Assembly: GCA_000149265.1 (NCBI GenBank)
Contig: CH002511.1
Coordinates: 217,147-281,146, forward strand
Source of the DNA: Ciona savignyi
Lineage: Eukaryota > Chordata > Ascidiacea > Phlebobranchia > Cionidae
Direction of reading: 5' to 3'
DNA length: 64,000 bases
The number at the start of each line of letters is the position of its first letter. Positions within the stretch are counted from its first letter, which is position 1. Of the stretch, positions 11,188-23,565 are shown one piece after another. Below the pieces are notes generated by a model that did not search any database, was not told where the DNA came from, and worked only from the letters and a program-made list of their open reading frames with translations. The translations under genes were made by a program, and so were the position numbers.

Positions 11188-14100
11188 ATGAAGGAGTTAT
11201 CCGCTAAAGTACTGGTTCTAGGTGACCAAGGTGAGCTTAAGTTAACCACATAATCGCAAATAGCTGATATAACTAAATATGTTTGATTCAGTATTGTACA
11301 ACGTGTCTTGAATACTATAGTTGCGCAAAAAGTTTCTACATATCTAAAATTACAAGTATAACCCATTTGTGTTGAATAATGAAGGATAAGTAATAATCCC
11401 TTGGTTAGCAGAACAAAACGGAGGGGTGCCTATGATTACTACAGGTTTGCTTGGAGCGCTTGGAACCCTAACTCTAACCCCAACCCTCCAAGCGACCCTG
11501 TAGCAATTAGGGGCACAGCAATCAGGGTGATGATTAAGGTAGACCGCAAAATTTAAATTTTGTTTATCTTTGGTTACTTTTAAAAGGAACCTATTGTCCA
11601 ATTCCCAATCCTTTTACCCAGTTCTAACTCTTATGGGTACGTTCTTCAATGCAACATTGTGCGTGTAGGCTATTACGAAAGCCGTATCAATGGTAGACAT
11701 TTTACCAGTTTAATTGCGCTAATTAAAAAACAAACCGGCTAGTTAAAGAGGCACTAGTAATGGCGCCAAAATTAGAACTTAGCCTAGAGGTATTTACTGA
11801 CGACATTAACGTTCAATATTAGATGATTCAGCGCAGCAAATGTGTTCAATAGACACGGTTTTGGTTGTGTTTGGATTATTGGGTGGCGCAGAGTCTGGAC
11901 TAGACGGCCGTAGCGAGTGTGTTTGTCCAAGCATTACCGGATAGAAGATAATGTTGACTTGCGATAACCAGTTTCGCGCACTGTCCCAATAAATCTTGGA
12001 AACCTGGGCACAGGCCAAAACGCAACGGTCTGCCTGTCCTACTTGCAAGGTTTGAGTAAATAAGTCGATTTGTTAGCTGTAGATGATTTACGTCGTTCTC
12101 CGGGATTCCCTGTCGGTTTTATTGCTTTGTGACGTAATAAATTAGAGCCGCGCGAGTTTGATCAGGGGTTATTGGTGTACATATAAGGCACATGTTTTGC
12201 ACTAAATGAAGTGGTGCAGCATAAATTTACCCGTTTAATAGACTCACTGCTGGTAAACAGAGGTCAGTTAAAGCGATTTTAAGATTTATGATGATGTGAA
12301 ATAACCTGTGTAAACGCTCGCTGTGCGTCCACGCGCGCCACATTGCATACATCTGACTCAATACAATCTATAATTTAGTGAATTTTATGGCCAAATGCTT
12401 AACGCGACCGATACATATACAAAACTACATTAAAAAACGGTTAAGTGACAAGCCAATCATAAGTTCGAAACTTTTCTCGGTTAAAAAAATATATATATCT
12501 ATAATTTAGCCGAAACTGGCAATGGATTTTAAATATATTTTAAGTCGACTCAAATGGACAGGTTAAAGTGCACGACTTCTGGTAACAGTCCCTATGTACA
12601 TATTAAAGTCAACCCATACTTGGCGCGTATATACAGGTATACCAAAATGTTTGAACAAATAAGTTTTCTTTGAAATGCATCAAACTGAATTCACCCGAAG
12701 GAAACGACTGTGTAACTTTGCACCATAATTAAACCACAATGGCTCCCAGATAATGTTAATTTAACTTTTGTTTTGCAATTTCACACGTTAATTTTCGCTC
12801 GAACTGGATTAAGATTTTCAGGGAACATTTTTAAACGGTGTCACTTTACCCTTTCTATTGTAATGTATCAAAAAAGGTGGCGAATTTGATTCCGTTCTCG
12901 TGGATTACGTGTATTGTGTTGTTGTTCAATAGCTGTACTGTTTACAGGAGTGGGAAAGACTTCTATGATAGTGCGGTACGCCCAACAAGTCTTTAACGAC
13001 AACTCAACCCCTACGATCGGAGCAGCATATTTTGAATCATTTGAGTACGTATGCCAAAATAAATCGGTACTTTTAATACATGACCTCAAAAAAACACAGT
13101 AAAGTTGTTACATAGTCTCAAAAAAAAACAACATTAAAACGTTTTCTAATAGAAACAAAATTTAGAAACCAAGAATGTTTGGATACAAGATGTAATCCGA
13201 AACGACCCAATAACAAAAGCACACATTTGTTTATTTGTTTGCTTACAACCCTATACTTTATGCTTTAGGAACATGTTGTTTTCTCTTGCCGTTGTTACCA
13301 AGTATAATATTATGGGTTTGTTTACAAACAATTGTAATTCGTCAACAGGCAAATTCCTTTTCTATTACCTGACTAGGATTCGAATCCACAGTGTTCTTAA
13401 CCTAGTTCATTTATTTTTTACCGAGCCAAGTTTCGAACCCAAGATGGGCCAGGCACAAAGGCCGTTTTTGTATAGAAGTCGATAAATTCATCGGTCGCGT
13501 TAACCATAAGGCAACACGACCATACACGGCGTATAGGTTCATGGGTTTTTATCTGGTTCGTTGTAGTTATAGTGCTTTATATGTGTGGGTCGTGCAGACA
13601 GTATAAATATACCGAAACTTAACAATTAATTAGTTTTAGACGGGTTTCAACGAGTATCGTTTTGCCGTTTTTTCCCCCGTTTTCCAAAATTTTAACAAAT
13701 GTCCTGCTTCTTGTTTTTATTGTGGAAGCAAAAAATAAACAAAAACAAGGGCGGAAGAAACGAGACACACTAAAAAAGGGGTTATTCCATAGGGATTAGT
13801 GTAAGGTTTAGAGTTACTGCTCCGTTTGAGATTATCCGTCAAGGTCAAAGGTGGAACCCTTTCTTGTACAGTGCAGGACCCTTTTAGTAATGTTCGGTGG
13901 CGGCATAAACGTCGTCTAACACTTTAAATCATTTTTGGTTTGTTTCATAATTTAGGTTTGTTTCATAAGAGTTTTTCGAGCAACTCTGTTAAACTGAAAA
14001 ATCCCTTCTATTGGGTTATAACACGGACAGATTTAAGTTTTCGCGGGTCTACAGTCACTGAAACTATTACAATTAGTCACACACGATAAAGATACTACCA

Positions 14101-17100
14101 CAGTTATCGTTCAATTTATTAAACCCCTTGGGATTAAACAACGCCCACTTATTTTTCACGGATGCAGTACGACAGGTCATAGACTGGTTTGAACCCACAA
14201 CCTTCCTGCTGAAGTATGCCAATTAGCTAGATGACAGTAAAAATTCCAAAGAAACAACCCTATTGCAAATTTAATGTTCGCCAAGGTGTAAAAGGCATAA
14301 AGCGAAAATATTGCTTAAAAATATTTTTAAAATTATTTTTTTTTACCAGTCCAAAACGTCTATATTATAAATAGTTTGTTATATTATAAAAACACTTGAA
14401 TTCGTACAATAAATCAGTTTTTAACGCTTACAAAAATCAAAAACAAAATGGAAGCAGTTAGTTTAAATAAAGCCGTGTTGAGTAAAATTGAGTGAAAAAC
14501 AACACTTTTACTGTGTGGAGAGAAATTAAAACCAGAAAGTTGAAAAACAAATAAACACGAACGAAAGAATATGAGCTGGATACGTCAATTCAATATGGCG
14601 AATGAACGTCCTAAGTCTATTCTCCGGTGTATTCGACGAAATAAATGTGGTTGAATTCAGCTGTCTTTAACTATCAATATTACATTTCACTTCGCGCTGT
14701 AAAGGCCTTAGCGGTTTCCTTTCCCTAAGCGAGAATTCATTTTGAATCAATTACGAGCAAATTCGAAGGAATACCCGACAGGCGCTGTGTAACCATTTAT
14801 TTCCCAAGAGAATACATGTCAATTCCGACTCAAAAGTCACACAAGCACCCACAAAACAACAAAAGCAGTACACCTACAAATTCAAATAACGCTACTTAAT
14901 TTGACACCAGGTTTAAAATCCATTTTAAATTTAACTTTAGATTATACTTAAACATAGCTTTAACTATATTGTAGTTTTTATGTAAAATTATTATAATGTT
15001 TTTGTCATGTTACAAGTTATAAAGAGCAGTTTCGTTACCACGCACTTTTGGCAGAGAATGTAAACAACTGGAGAGTTCTAAAACATAGTTTGTAACGTTT
15101 CTCCTTTCCGTACAAGTTTGCTTACTAATTGATATCGCTTTGAACACAACGAAACTTGTGTCATACCGGTACCGTCCTTCTCTAAATATTAGTACCTCGT
15201 TCTGAGACATCAATATTGAATCAGTCTGAGTGTACCTGTAGAACGGAATAGAACGATATCTTATCAATCCAAAAACTACATCCGTACTGATGGTGACGTA
15301 ATCGGCGAAACGCAAAATGACATACCAAAAACACGATGTTATCTATGGCAGACATTAATAGTTACAACATAACCTATACGCTAGCTATACTCTAAGGACA
15401 TGAGTATTTGTACTCCCCTGTGTACCACACACAATCAATTAGCCTTGTAGTGTCTTCAGACTTGGCACAATGACAATAAACTGCTGAATGGTTAAATCCC
15501 GAAGCAATAAAATTAATCGCGCTAACATAGTCAGCAGTAACAAAGTACAAGACAGGTCACAGCTTGCTGTTATGCCTGCTACGAGGCTGTTTTTAAACCT
15601 GTAAACATGTTGTTATGTTCATTGCTTTTGCAAATGCATTTCGTACGATTGTACGACATGCACAAAAGCGCAAACTTTAAAAATCAAATATTATTTATTA
15701 AATAAAGACATTACGGAGCATACAATACTTTGAACTAAACAAGACACACTATCGAAAATCAGATCTAAAGCGTTACCAATTAAAAACATTCCAAACTTAC
15801 GGATGCGCACTGCTAAACTAATCAAATTACTGAAATTTGCAACAACGGAAATTTATACTAATCCTTGACCCAACGCTGAGTTTTACAAAATTGCGAAAAT
15901 TTGTACTTACGAGTAAACCACGAATTTTACGCATGGTTTTAAGTGCCTTTTTATTTAATTTCCGTATTTGCATAGTTCACTATTTCCGTAGGCGCATTAA
16001 CCTTGCAATTAAATAAAATTCCGTAATTTCCTGAAAACAGACATATCCACTCCAGCCGCTATAGCATTTTGCAATGTCTTCGAAGTAACATGACATTTTT
16101 ACACCGAAAACCTAAATGAATTTTTGGTCATGGGATTTTGGAAACGCTGGATCCAATAACACGCTTCGTTGAAATACACGCGCCAGCCTTTGTTACGTCA
16201 TAGTCTGCTGTAGATGACGTATCGTTTGGTGCGGGCAGAAGTTGTGACAACTTAATCCCAGAGTCCAGTGCAGTCTAAACTAGAATAATGAGTCAAAAAC
16301 GCAGTTATAATCCATCCATTACTATACTTAAAGGCCGGTTTAGTGTAAACAGGAGAAAATAGCCCTTGCTTCCTTGCAGCTAAATATTTTGTTTTGCCGG
16401 CGCTATCGGAAAACTAATCCCTTTGGAACTTTTTGTACCAAATGAAACCTAGACCGCTGGAAACCTAGTTAATCCTACTTAATCCCCTTTTTCTGGTTTC
16501 TTTAACTGCAGGTTGACTCTGACTGTATAATCATTGATACGCAAATTCTTCATTTGTGACGCAACAGGGGCACTTATAAAAAGTGAATCTCTAAACCCGA
16601 CATGTATGGGCGAATGTACTAGTCCTTAGCTTGCTTTAAGTGGCCAATACGACTGTTCACAGCTATAAGTAGCTCATAACATATTTGTACATCTGCCAGT
16701 GGTCCGGGTATTTCACTATTTCGTCACAATGCGCTCTGTTGCGTGGGATAAGCATTTTGAAGCTGATTTTCGTGAACTGCTAGTTCCCGCAACTCAATTT
16801 GAACATGTGGCGTTAGGGTTTAACTTACCCTGCGAAAAGTATCAGGTACCGGCGTTCAGTTGCCAAAAGAGGAAATTAACACCGTTAAGCGTTCGGAAAG
16901 AAAAATGCCTAGCGCACCCTACCCAATCCAATTTAAATGAATCAAAATCAATTTTGGTTTAAACTCAATAGTTGTTGGTTTTCGTAGCCTATTCTCTTAC
17001 GTTGAAACTGGAGGTGTACTGGAAACGGACCGAAACGACAGCCGTGCCTAAAAGAATTAGTTGTCGAACTTTTAACGCCAAATAAAAATGCGACATGTCT

Positions 17101-20100
17101 ACCCTAAAAACTTGGCTAGGCACTTCGTCCCCAAGGTAAAGAAACATTGGCACTAAAATAGTCGACTAGCTTCAAAGCTAACGACTTGTTGGGCTAGATA
17201 ACATCGTCGGCAAGGCTCTACTAATAAACAAAGCGTTATTAAAACGAGACACGATATAATTTAGAACCTATAATAAAATTTCGTAAAGTTATCTTAACAA
17301 ATGTAAGTAAACAACAAAAAGACTAAATTATCTTGCCAAATGACGAATTTTAAGGCCATGTTTTGTGGTTGAACTAAAATAACAAGTGCCCATCACGATT
17401 TGGCTTAAGTACAATTCAGCAATTTCACCTTGGTCCGTTTTCGTTCGAATGTTATAGATGTCATTTTTATCTGGAATACATAATCCTGTTTGTATTGTTC
17501 CGCATACAGACTGAGATAAAGACCATTCAATTTGTGCTTTGTGCAATCAATCAGGATTATACCAAGACAGTATGGTATATGACGTAATAGTCGAATAATA
17601 AAATATTTTCGTTTATGGACGAATAAGGTAATTTTTGGATTTGATATAAATATATACTGTATATACTAAACTTATAAACTTAAATATTGCTGTTGGTTGT
17701 CTTAAGAAAAAATAATAACATAGCCAAATCTTACTATAGGTTTAAAAGTACATTTAAAAGGAGATAAAACAAACTACCTTCGAACACAAACTGTCATTTA
17801 GAAAAATGAACTAGCTAAAGATCAGATGATCTAACTTAAAAAGCAGAGCTTTCAGCAGAAATCCGGCTTTGCCTTTAAGCTCAAGTACAAATCTGCTATT
17901 GACTTTTCCAACTCGTTCATATTGGTTTGAGAAATGGCGAAACCACCCAGAAAGTTAAAAAGTGCCAGTCGTAAATCAGTTTTGCGTGACCCTAACCCGG
18001 TAAAGACGATTTTCATTCCTTTGGAACTGCAAGTACATGAGAATTTCGGGGCTTTTGTACTTTAAAGTAAGATTTGTTGGGTATACTTTGCGCCGAACCG
18101 AGGTAACCCGATTTTTATCGACACGATTCTAGGGGGTACAAATTCCGTGTGACGAGTGACGTTCTCTTCGAGCGGAACCACGAAAATGACGTCATAATTT
18201 AGCGCGAAAAGAGTCGAAAGTGATTGAAAAACTAACAAAACGTACATTTTTAGGGAAGTCGGCGACCGAAGACTAAAGTTAAAAATTTGGGACACGGCTG
18301 GTCAGGAACGTTTCAAATCGATGGTAAGTTTGATGACGTCAAAACTTTAGGAATTACGTCATAAAATCTCAAATTCTTTAAAACAAACTTTTAAATTTGG
18401 AATGCATTACTCTTACACTCCCAAAGGTATTTATTTCGTTTCCCGCGAGAGTATAGTGTAAACAAAGGAAAAACTTCAAAAACTCGTTCGAAATTGACGG
18501 CAGTTCACAAGGCGACTTGATTACTAGCGAACTACACCTCGGTGTCTTATTTTTCGCAACCCTATGTGAATTGCACTGAACCGAGGTAAAAGGGGCCGCT
18601 GGTAACCAAACGCCGACGCTCTTCAGTCTGCGTTAGGGTTCCTAACCCTAAGTGTCATATTGGATTCGCAATTTCTTGTTTAGTGTAGAAACAAAGACTC
18701 TTCCGGGGTACACAATACTCAAAAAACAAAACATATGGCTAAGTTACATTTATAAAGGGTTACCGTATTAGGGGGTTTCATATTCTAAATCGATATCTAC
18801 GTCAATTATGTTTTTTGGTCGGAAAACTTCAAAGGTATTTTTTGTTTGATCTTTCAGAGGTTTCTTTTTTATAGTTTGTAAAATATTATATTGTTTTTTT
18901 TTGTACTCATTTAATACACTTTAAGAGATAGGGGGAGTGCTGTTTTAAATGCATATATGCATATGTCCCAAGTACACTTATCTGGTCTGGATCGAGGTTG
19001 GCCCAGTCCGGCCGGTTAGCCTAGCGGTTAAGTGCGTCGCCTTTCAATTGAAAGGTTGTAGGTACGAAACTGGTCGCTAGCTAGTTGGTTGTGTCCTTGG
19101 GCAAGGCACTTTACGGACATTGCTTGGACCCAGCGGATTGATGGGTTCTACCAAATTGAAGAAATGTGTCTATCATATACAACACACTGCAATAGCTCCG
19201 GTAACCCGACGGTTGGCGCGAGGTGGTCTGACCCCCTTGGTTTTCCCATCTACGGGGATAAACATGAATATCCTATCCTATCCTATAGTGCATATCCAGA
19301 ACCTGAATAATAAACAAATATTAGTAAAACTGTTCTTTATGGGGTGATTAAAGATCCAATAATTTTGGGTTTCCAACCTTACGGATTAGATGGGTATTCT
19401 TTTTGATGGAAAGGTTGACATTATATACGAATGATAGCAAAACAAAAACAAAACATCGCATAGATACTGCAGACATGCTTCTCAAGACCAGCTGATAGTT
19501 TGCCCATTATTTCTTTAGGTAGCTTTCCGATATATACTAGTATATTCATTTTTATTCCTGTGAATGGGAAAACCATGGGGGTTAGCACACGGGCAATCTC
19601 CAGATTACCTCGCGCCTACCGTCGGGTTACCGGAGCTACTGCAGTGTGTTGTGTATAATACAGACATTCCTTCAATTTAGTAGAACCCTTTAATCCGCTG
19701 GGTTCAGGCTATGTTTGTTAAGTGCCTTGCCCAGGGTTACAACCGCCGGATAATTTTGTACCTACAACCCTTCGGCTGAAAGCCGACGAACTAAACCGCC
19801 AGACTAATCTGTCGGGCATATTGCTTAAAGACATGAGATTAATAGTATTGACAAAAATTACTGTAATTCCACATTCTCTACGTATACAATGTAATGCAAC
19901 AGCTCCAGTATTCCACTTTGATGATTACTTGCGGAATTATGCACTTTGTTTTTCCACAGTAATAAACATCTATACCCTATATCCCATCCAGTCGTATTTA
20001 ACTCAAGTCAAATTTCCGAAAAACGCATAAATTCAAAATCATTTGGACTGTATAAAACACCGCAAATGGATAAGCATCGTGATTCACCCTTGTTGAATAA

Positions 20101-23100
20101 TTAATCACATTAGGCTTCGGATATAATTAATCAGTGCCAGGTTTACGGATTAAAATTTAATTCTTGGTTTTTCTCTTTGGTACAGATCCCAATGTATTAC
20201 CGCAATTCAAAGGCGGCGTTAATCGTATTTGACATTACGAATTCGGCCAGTTTTTTGGCTGCACAGAAATGGGCAACAGGTAAGCGACCATATGGGATAT
20301 GGATAGAATATATATTTATGTTTATCCCCGTGGATGGGAAAACGAAGGGCAATCGTCCGATCACCTCGTGCCCACCGTCAGGGCAGTGGTGTTGTTTATG
20401 CCTTCAATTTGGTAAAACCCTTTAACCTGCTGGGTTCAGGCAATGTCCGTTATAGTGTCTTGCCCAAGGACACAACCGTCTAGCTAACGACCAGTTTCGC
20501 ACCTGCAACCTTTCGATTGAAAGGCGACGCACTTTACCGCCAGACTAACCAGCGGGACATTTACTTGTTTACTTTATTCATTTTTGCTCCAGTATCAAAT
20601 AATGGCAAATGAAGCAAATCACGGCACAGGAACAGGAAAAACTCCATACGAAAAGCAGAGATAGAAGTAAAATCCAATCTTCAAGTTTAAAAAACTAACC
20701 AAGACCTAAATACAAATCTTAACTATATTTCTAACAGCCTAAGCTTGATTTTATTCATTTAAATCGTTTTGTTTAAGTCGTAGACACAGGCCTGGTAAAA
20801 TACAAATAGTTTCACTAAGCAAAATGGTTGTAATCAAAGGCCTTCTCACCTGTTTTTTTTATTCGAAAACTAAATTTGGTATGGACTTAGTAAAGAATCT
20901 AGTAATACTGAGTTGTTGGGATAAAGCAATCGTCCTATGTTCATTTGGTCCAAAATCTAAAACTACACTGCAGGTAATTACCGAAATGATCAATACAGGG
21001 GAATTACCGAAATTACCTAGAATATAAAAAGCATAATCTTGGGTAAGATAAGGTGCCAAATATGTTAAAACGTTTGGTACATAATGGAATTTGATCCAAA
21101 ACCGCAAGAAGAGATTTAGATAGGTAAAACCACTAGAAACAAATCAAAGTCTTCTTGAACGAAAAGGTTACCTTTATAAATATTTTATCACCGTCCAATT
21201 AGGTCGTGTGAAATAACTTATCTCTGTAATCTACGATTTAACTTTATTTTAAAACGATAACCTTTTAGAGTTTTACATATATTTAGCTTTTATTTTATAA
21301 AAAGCGATTTTAATTTTCAGAACTTCATCAGCATATAGAAGAAAAATTAGGTAAGTCATAACTCTAGATGGAATCACTTACAATGTGACCGTATTAACAA
21401 ACAAATATGGTGGGTATTAACACAGTATAGTAACCCCATGGGTAAAATAGCTTTAATCACTTATAGCTTGTATATCAAATTATACTAAATCGTAAAACTT
21501 AAGTTTATTACTCTGTGCTTAAATCGCTTTTCGTATACTTAACATAAAATGTCTTTTACTGATGTAAAACTTTCAAATATAAATATAATTTAGTGTTATA
21601 TACGATTACACAATAATAAAAACTAACCTGTACTTATGATGTTGGTCGCGCTATGATTATTTGGTGACCAGTCAACTGAACCCCTTACAACTGAACCCCT
21701 TACAACTGATCCTCTACAACTGAACCCCTTTACAACTGAACCCCTTTTAACCGAACGCTTTTAACTGAAAAGGGGGTTCAGTTGTAAAGAGGTTCAATTG
21801 AAATGGGTTCAGTTGTAAAAGGGGTTCAGTTTAAAGGGGTTCAGTTAAAAGGAGTTCAGTTGTAAGGGGCTTAATTGTAGGGGTTCAGTTGTAAAGGGTT
21901 CAGTTGTTAGGGTTCAGTTGTAAGGGGTTCAGTTGTAAGGGGTTCAGTTGTCATGGAACCGATTATTTATGGTCTTTCTCAGTGGTTTTACTGTTTTCGT
22001 TTAGTAAACATTAAAATGTCTTAAAGGGATGTATCAATATAGAGAACCTGTACAATTACACAATAATAAAAAAAAATAATTTAAACTGATTATATTTATG
22101 TTGGGATGATGTATGTGCTATCTGGGTGATTTGCGATTCAATTATTTTTGACAGTTTTATTCGTGGTGGGAAATAAAGCTGATCTAAGCAAAGCAAGGAA
22201 AGTTAAACAGAGCGACGCAAACGCATACGCTGAAATGATTGGAGGCCATTTTAGAGAGGTTTCTGCATTTTCGAATGAAGGTAAGATATATTGTCTGTTA
22301 ATGTTTTAATATTTCATTGGTGAATTCCTTCATGTACAGAACCTCTGCCAGACAGTTCCAATCATATATTTTGTACTTACATCAATCTTGATAAGAACAC
22401 CAATTGCCCAAGTTTGTCTCAGTTAACAATGTTGTTTCTATATCTTATTTATACACAAATCAACCTTGATAATCACACCACCCGTCTATCTGTGCCACAT
22501 TTCCAAAGTCCCGATCATATATATTGGTACACAAATCAACCTTGATAAGCACATCACCTGTCCATCTGTACCACATTTCCAAAGTCCCGATCATATATAT
22601 TTGTACACAAATCAACCTTGATAAGCACACCACCTATCCATCTGTACCACATTTCCAAAGTCCCGATCATATATATTTGTACACAAATCAACCTTGATAA
22701 GCACACCACCTATCCTTCTGTGCCACATTTTCAAAGTCCCAATCATACGTATTTGCCCACAAATCACATTTTAATAGCACACCCTGTCCATCTAATGTTT
22801 AATCATTTTTACAAACAAACGTTAATTAGCAACTCTTCATCATACACACATTTCAAAATTCCCCATCGCAATAAAAACTTTAAATTACTTTCGTACCTAT
22901 GTGCGAAATATGACACAACGACGCTTTTACACTGTGCCAAAAACAACGACGTTTTTAAGCGACAAGGACTTAACGTAAAGTACAAACTGACCACTATAGT
23001 TACACGCAAATTCTAGCGTCATGCTTCATTATTTGACATTTTGTTACAAGTATAAAGAATTTCTGGACGTGCCCATGATATTATTTTTTGCTTGCAGGAA

Positions 23101-23288
23101 TCAGAGAAATGTTTATGGATCTCTGCGTCAAATTAATCCATGAAACACTGAGTGACGACGCACCAAATACAGCTGCCAGGAGTAATTCGTGGCCTAGAAA
23201 CGGAACGGTTGTCGAAAGTTACCACCAAACTGCTGAATTGCGTGAAAACGGAAAACTGAACTTGAAATGCTGTAACGCGTTTACGTAG
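11188..23288 (+). CDS. Rab-family small GTPase, seven exons (Rab5/21/22-like)
   Basis: Seven exons join into 216 aa: 11188-11230, 12948-13044, 18254-18323, 20186-20279, 21321-21350, 22155-22280, 23098-23288. Every intron is GT-AG and codon phases agree at each junction. Motifs: P-loop G12-DQGVGKTS (G1), PTIGAAY with T37 in switch I (G2), IWDTAGQERF at 58-67 (G3, Gln64 kept), GNKADL at 117-122 (G4). The distance from switch I to WDTAGQ equals that of Rab5. The end of the G domain (GI-E-F-DLC-K-I-ET pattern) recalls Rab21; GNKADL and TIGAA recall Rab5/22. Rabs switch between GTP and GDP on membranes and direct vesicle traffic. Odd points: G5, normally SAK, reads S148-A-F; the two prenylatable cysteines (211-212) are followed by NAFT rather than lying at or within three residues of the end; exon 5 is only 30 bases. 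Exact subfamily not settled. SINEs, a fold-back repeat and a satellite fill the introns. Confidence 0.9.
11426..11516. mobile_element. Small TIR element with telomere-like core, Rab intron 1
   Basis: 91 bp with inverted ends of about 30 bp (gtgcctatgattactacagg against cctgtagcaattaggggcac reversed) around a core of degenerate CTAACC units. Related copy at 38574. Non-autonomous. Confidence 0.6.
12382..12490 (+). mobile_element. Short tRNA-like element (family 2) in Rab intron 1
   Basis: Shares atggccaaatgcttaacgcg and the aagttcgaaac block, ending in ttaaaaaaat. Sense to the Rab gene. Confidence 0.55.
13411..13526 (-). mobile_element. Short tRNA-like element (family 2) in Rab intron 2
   Basis: Antisense copy: ttttttaccgagccaagttt, then ttcgaaccc, and ggtcgcgttaacc at the far end. 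Confidence 0.6.
13627..13742 (+). repeat. Dispersed repeat, copy in Rab intron 2
   Basis: About 115 bp similar to 58688-58800; both have ttttgccgtttttt or near it, then gtcctgcttc and gtggaa-caaaaaa. Class not recognised. Confidence 0.6.
14160..14225 (-). mobile_element. Possible tRNA-like fragment
   Basis: On the minus strand, ctagctaattggca and gttgtgggttcaaacc resemble A and B boxes of a pol III promoter. Too short and unpaired for a tRNA gene; probably a SINE piece. Confidence 0.3.
19006..19288 (+). mobile_element. SINE family 1, near full length, in Rab intron 3
   Basis: Begins gtccggccggttagcctagc and ends with three ATCCT units. The tRNA-like head (A-box-like part and B-box-like part) is intact; the middle is a few bases shorter than the copy at 42541. 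Same strand as the host gene. Confidence 0.85.
19541..19818 (-). mobile_element. SINE family 1, diverged, in Rab intron 3
   Basis: Antisense copy, running from tatattcattttta to ctgtcgggc. It lies about 250 bases from the sense copy at 19006, giving an inverted pair within one intron. Confidence 0.75.
20299..20560 (-). mobile_element. SINE family 1 in Rab intron 4
   Basis: Antisense copy starting 20 bases after the exon 4 donor, from tatatttatgtttatccccg to agcgggacat, with a short internal deletion compared with the copy at 42541. Confidence 0.8.
20575..20655 (+). repeat. Dispersed repeat of unknown class, Rab intron 4
   Basis: ttattcatttttgctccagt, then aaatcacggcacaggaacag; similar to 58345-58430. 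It could be the edge of a LINE or SINE but no such protein is seen. Confidence 0.5.
21663..21960. mobile_element. Fold-back element made of short repeats, Rab intron 5
   Basis: About 298 bp. The left part has about six copies of caactgaacccctta; the right part has about eleven copies of its complement (ggggttcagttgtaa), so the RNA or single strand could fold into a long hairpin. The outer ends (ggtgaccagtcaactgaacc against ggttccatgacaactgaacc on the other strand) look like terminal inverted repeats. A fold-back transposon is inferred. Confidence 0.65.
22340..22800 (-). repeat. 76-bp satellite array 1, Rab intron 6
   Basis: About six units read on the minus strand. The unit holds gatcgggactttggaaatgt, then gatggacaggtggtgtgctt and caaggttgatttgtgtacaa. 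Best-kept units are near 22500-22720; the outer ones are diverged. Because 76 is not a multiple of three, frames shift at each unit, so it is unlikely to code. Confidence 0.85.
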
Positions 23289-23322
23289 CAAATCATATGA
23301 AAGTGTTTTGAAGTTTACACTT

Positions 23323-23565
23323 AGGATAAGATATTCATGTTTATCCCCGTGAATGGAAAACCAAGGGAGTGAACACACGGGCAATCGTCAGATCACCTCG
23401 CGCCCATCATCGGGTTGCTGAATCTATTACAGTGTGTTGCGTATGATGTACATGTTCATTTAATTTAGTAGAACCCAATATTCTGATGGGTTCAGGAAAT
23501 GATAGTTAAGTTCCATGCACAAGGACACAACCGACTAGTTTTGTACCTGCACTTTAAGTGGTTGC
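23323..23565 (-). mobile_element. SINE family 1 just after the Rab stop codon
   Basis: Starts 35 bases beyond the Rab stop codon and runs antisense to it (aggataagatattcatgttt onward); the head is degraded. It probably forms part of the Rab 3' UTR. Confidence 0.75.

Noticed and set aside
16699-16962. 87-codon frame inside Rab intron 2
   Set aside because: Starts with GTG; somewhat protein-like but no family, and no splice sites found to support it.
22618-23016. 132-codon frame before Rab exon 7
   Set aside because: Mostly antisense 76-bp satellite plus intron; conflicts with the well-supported Rab splicing.
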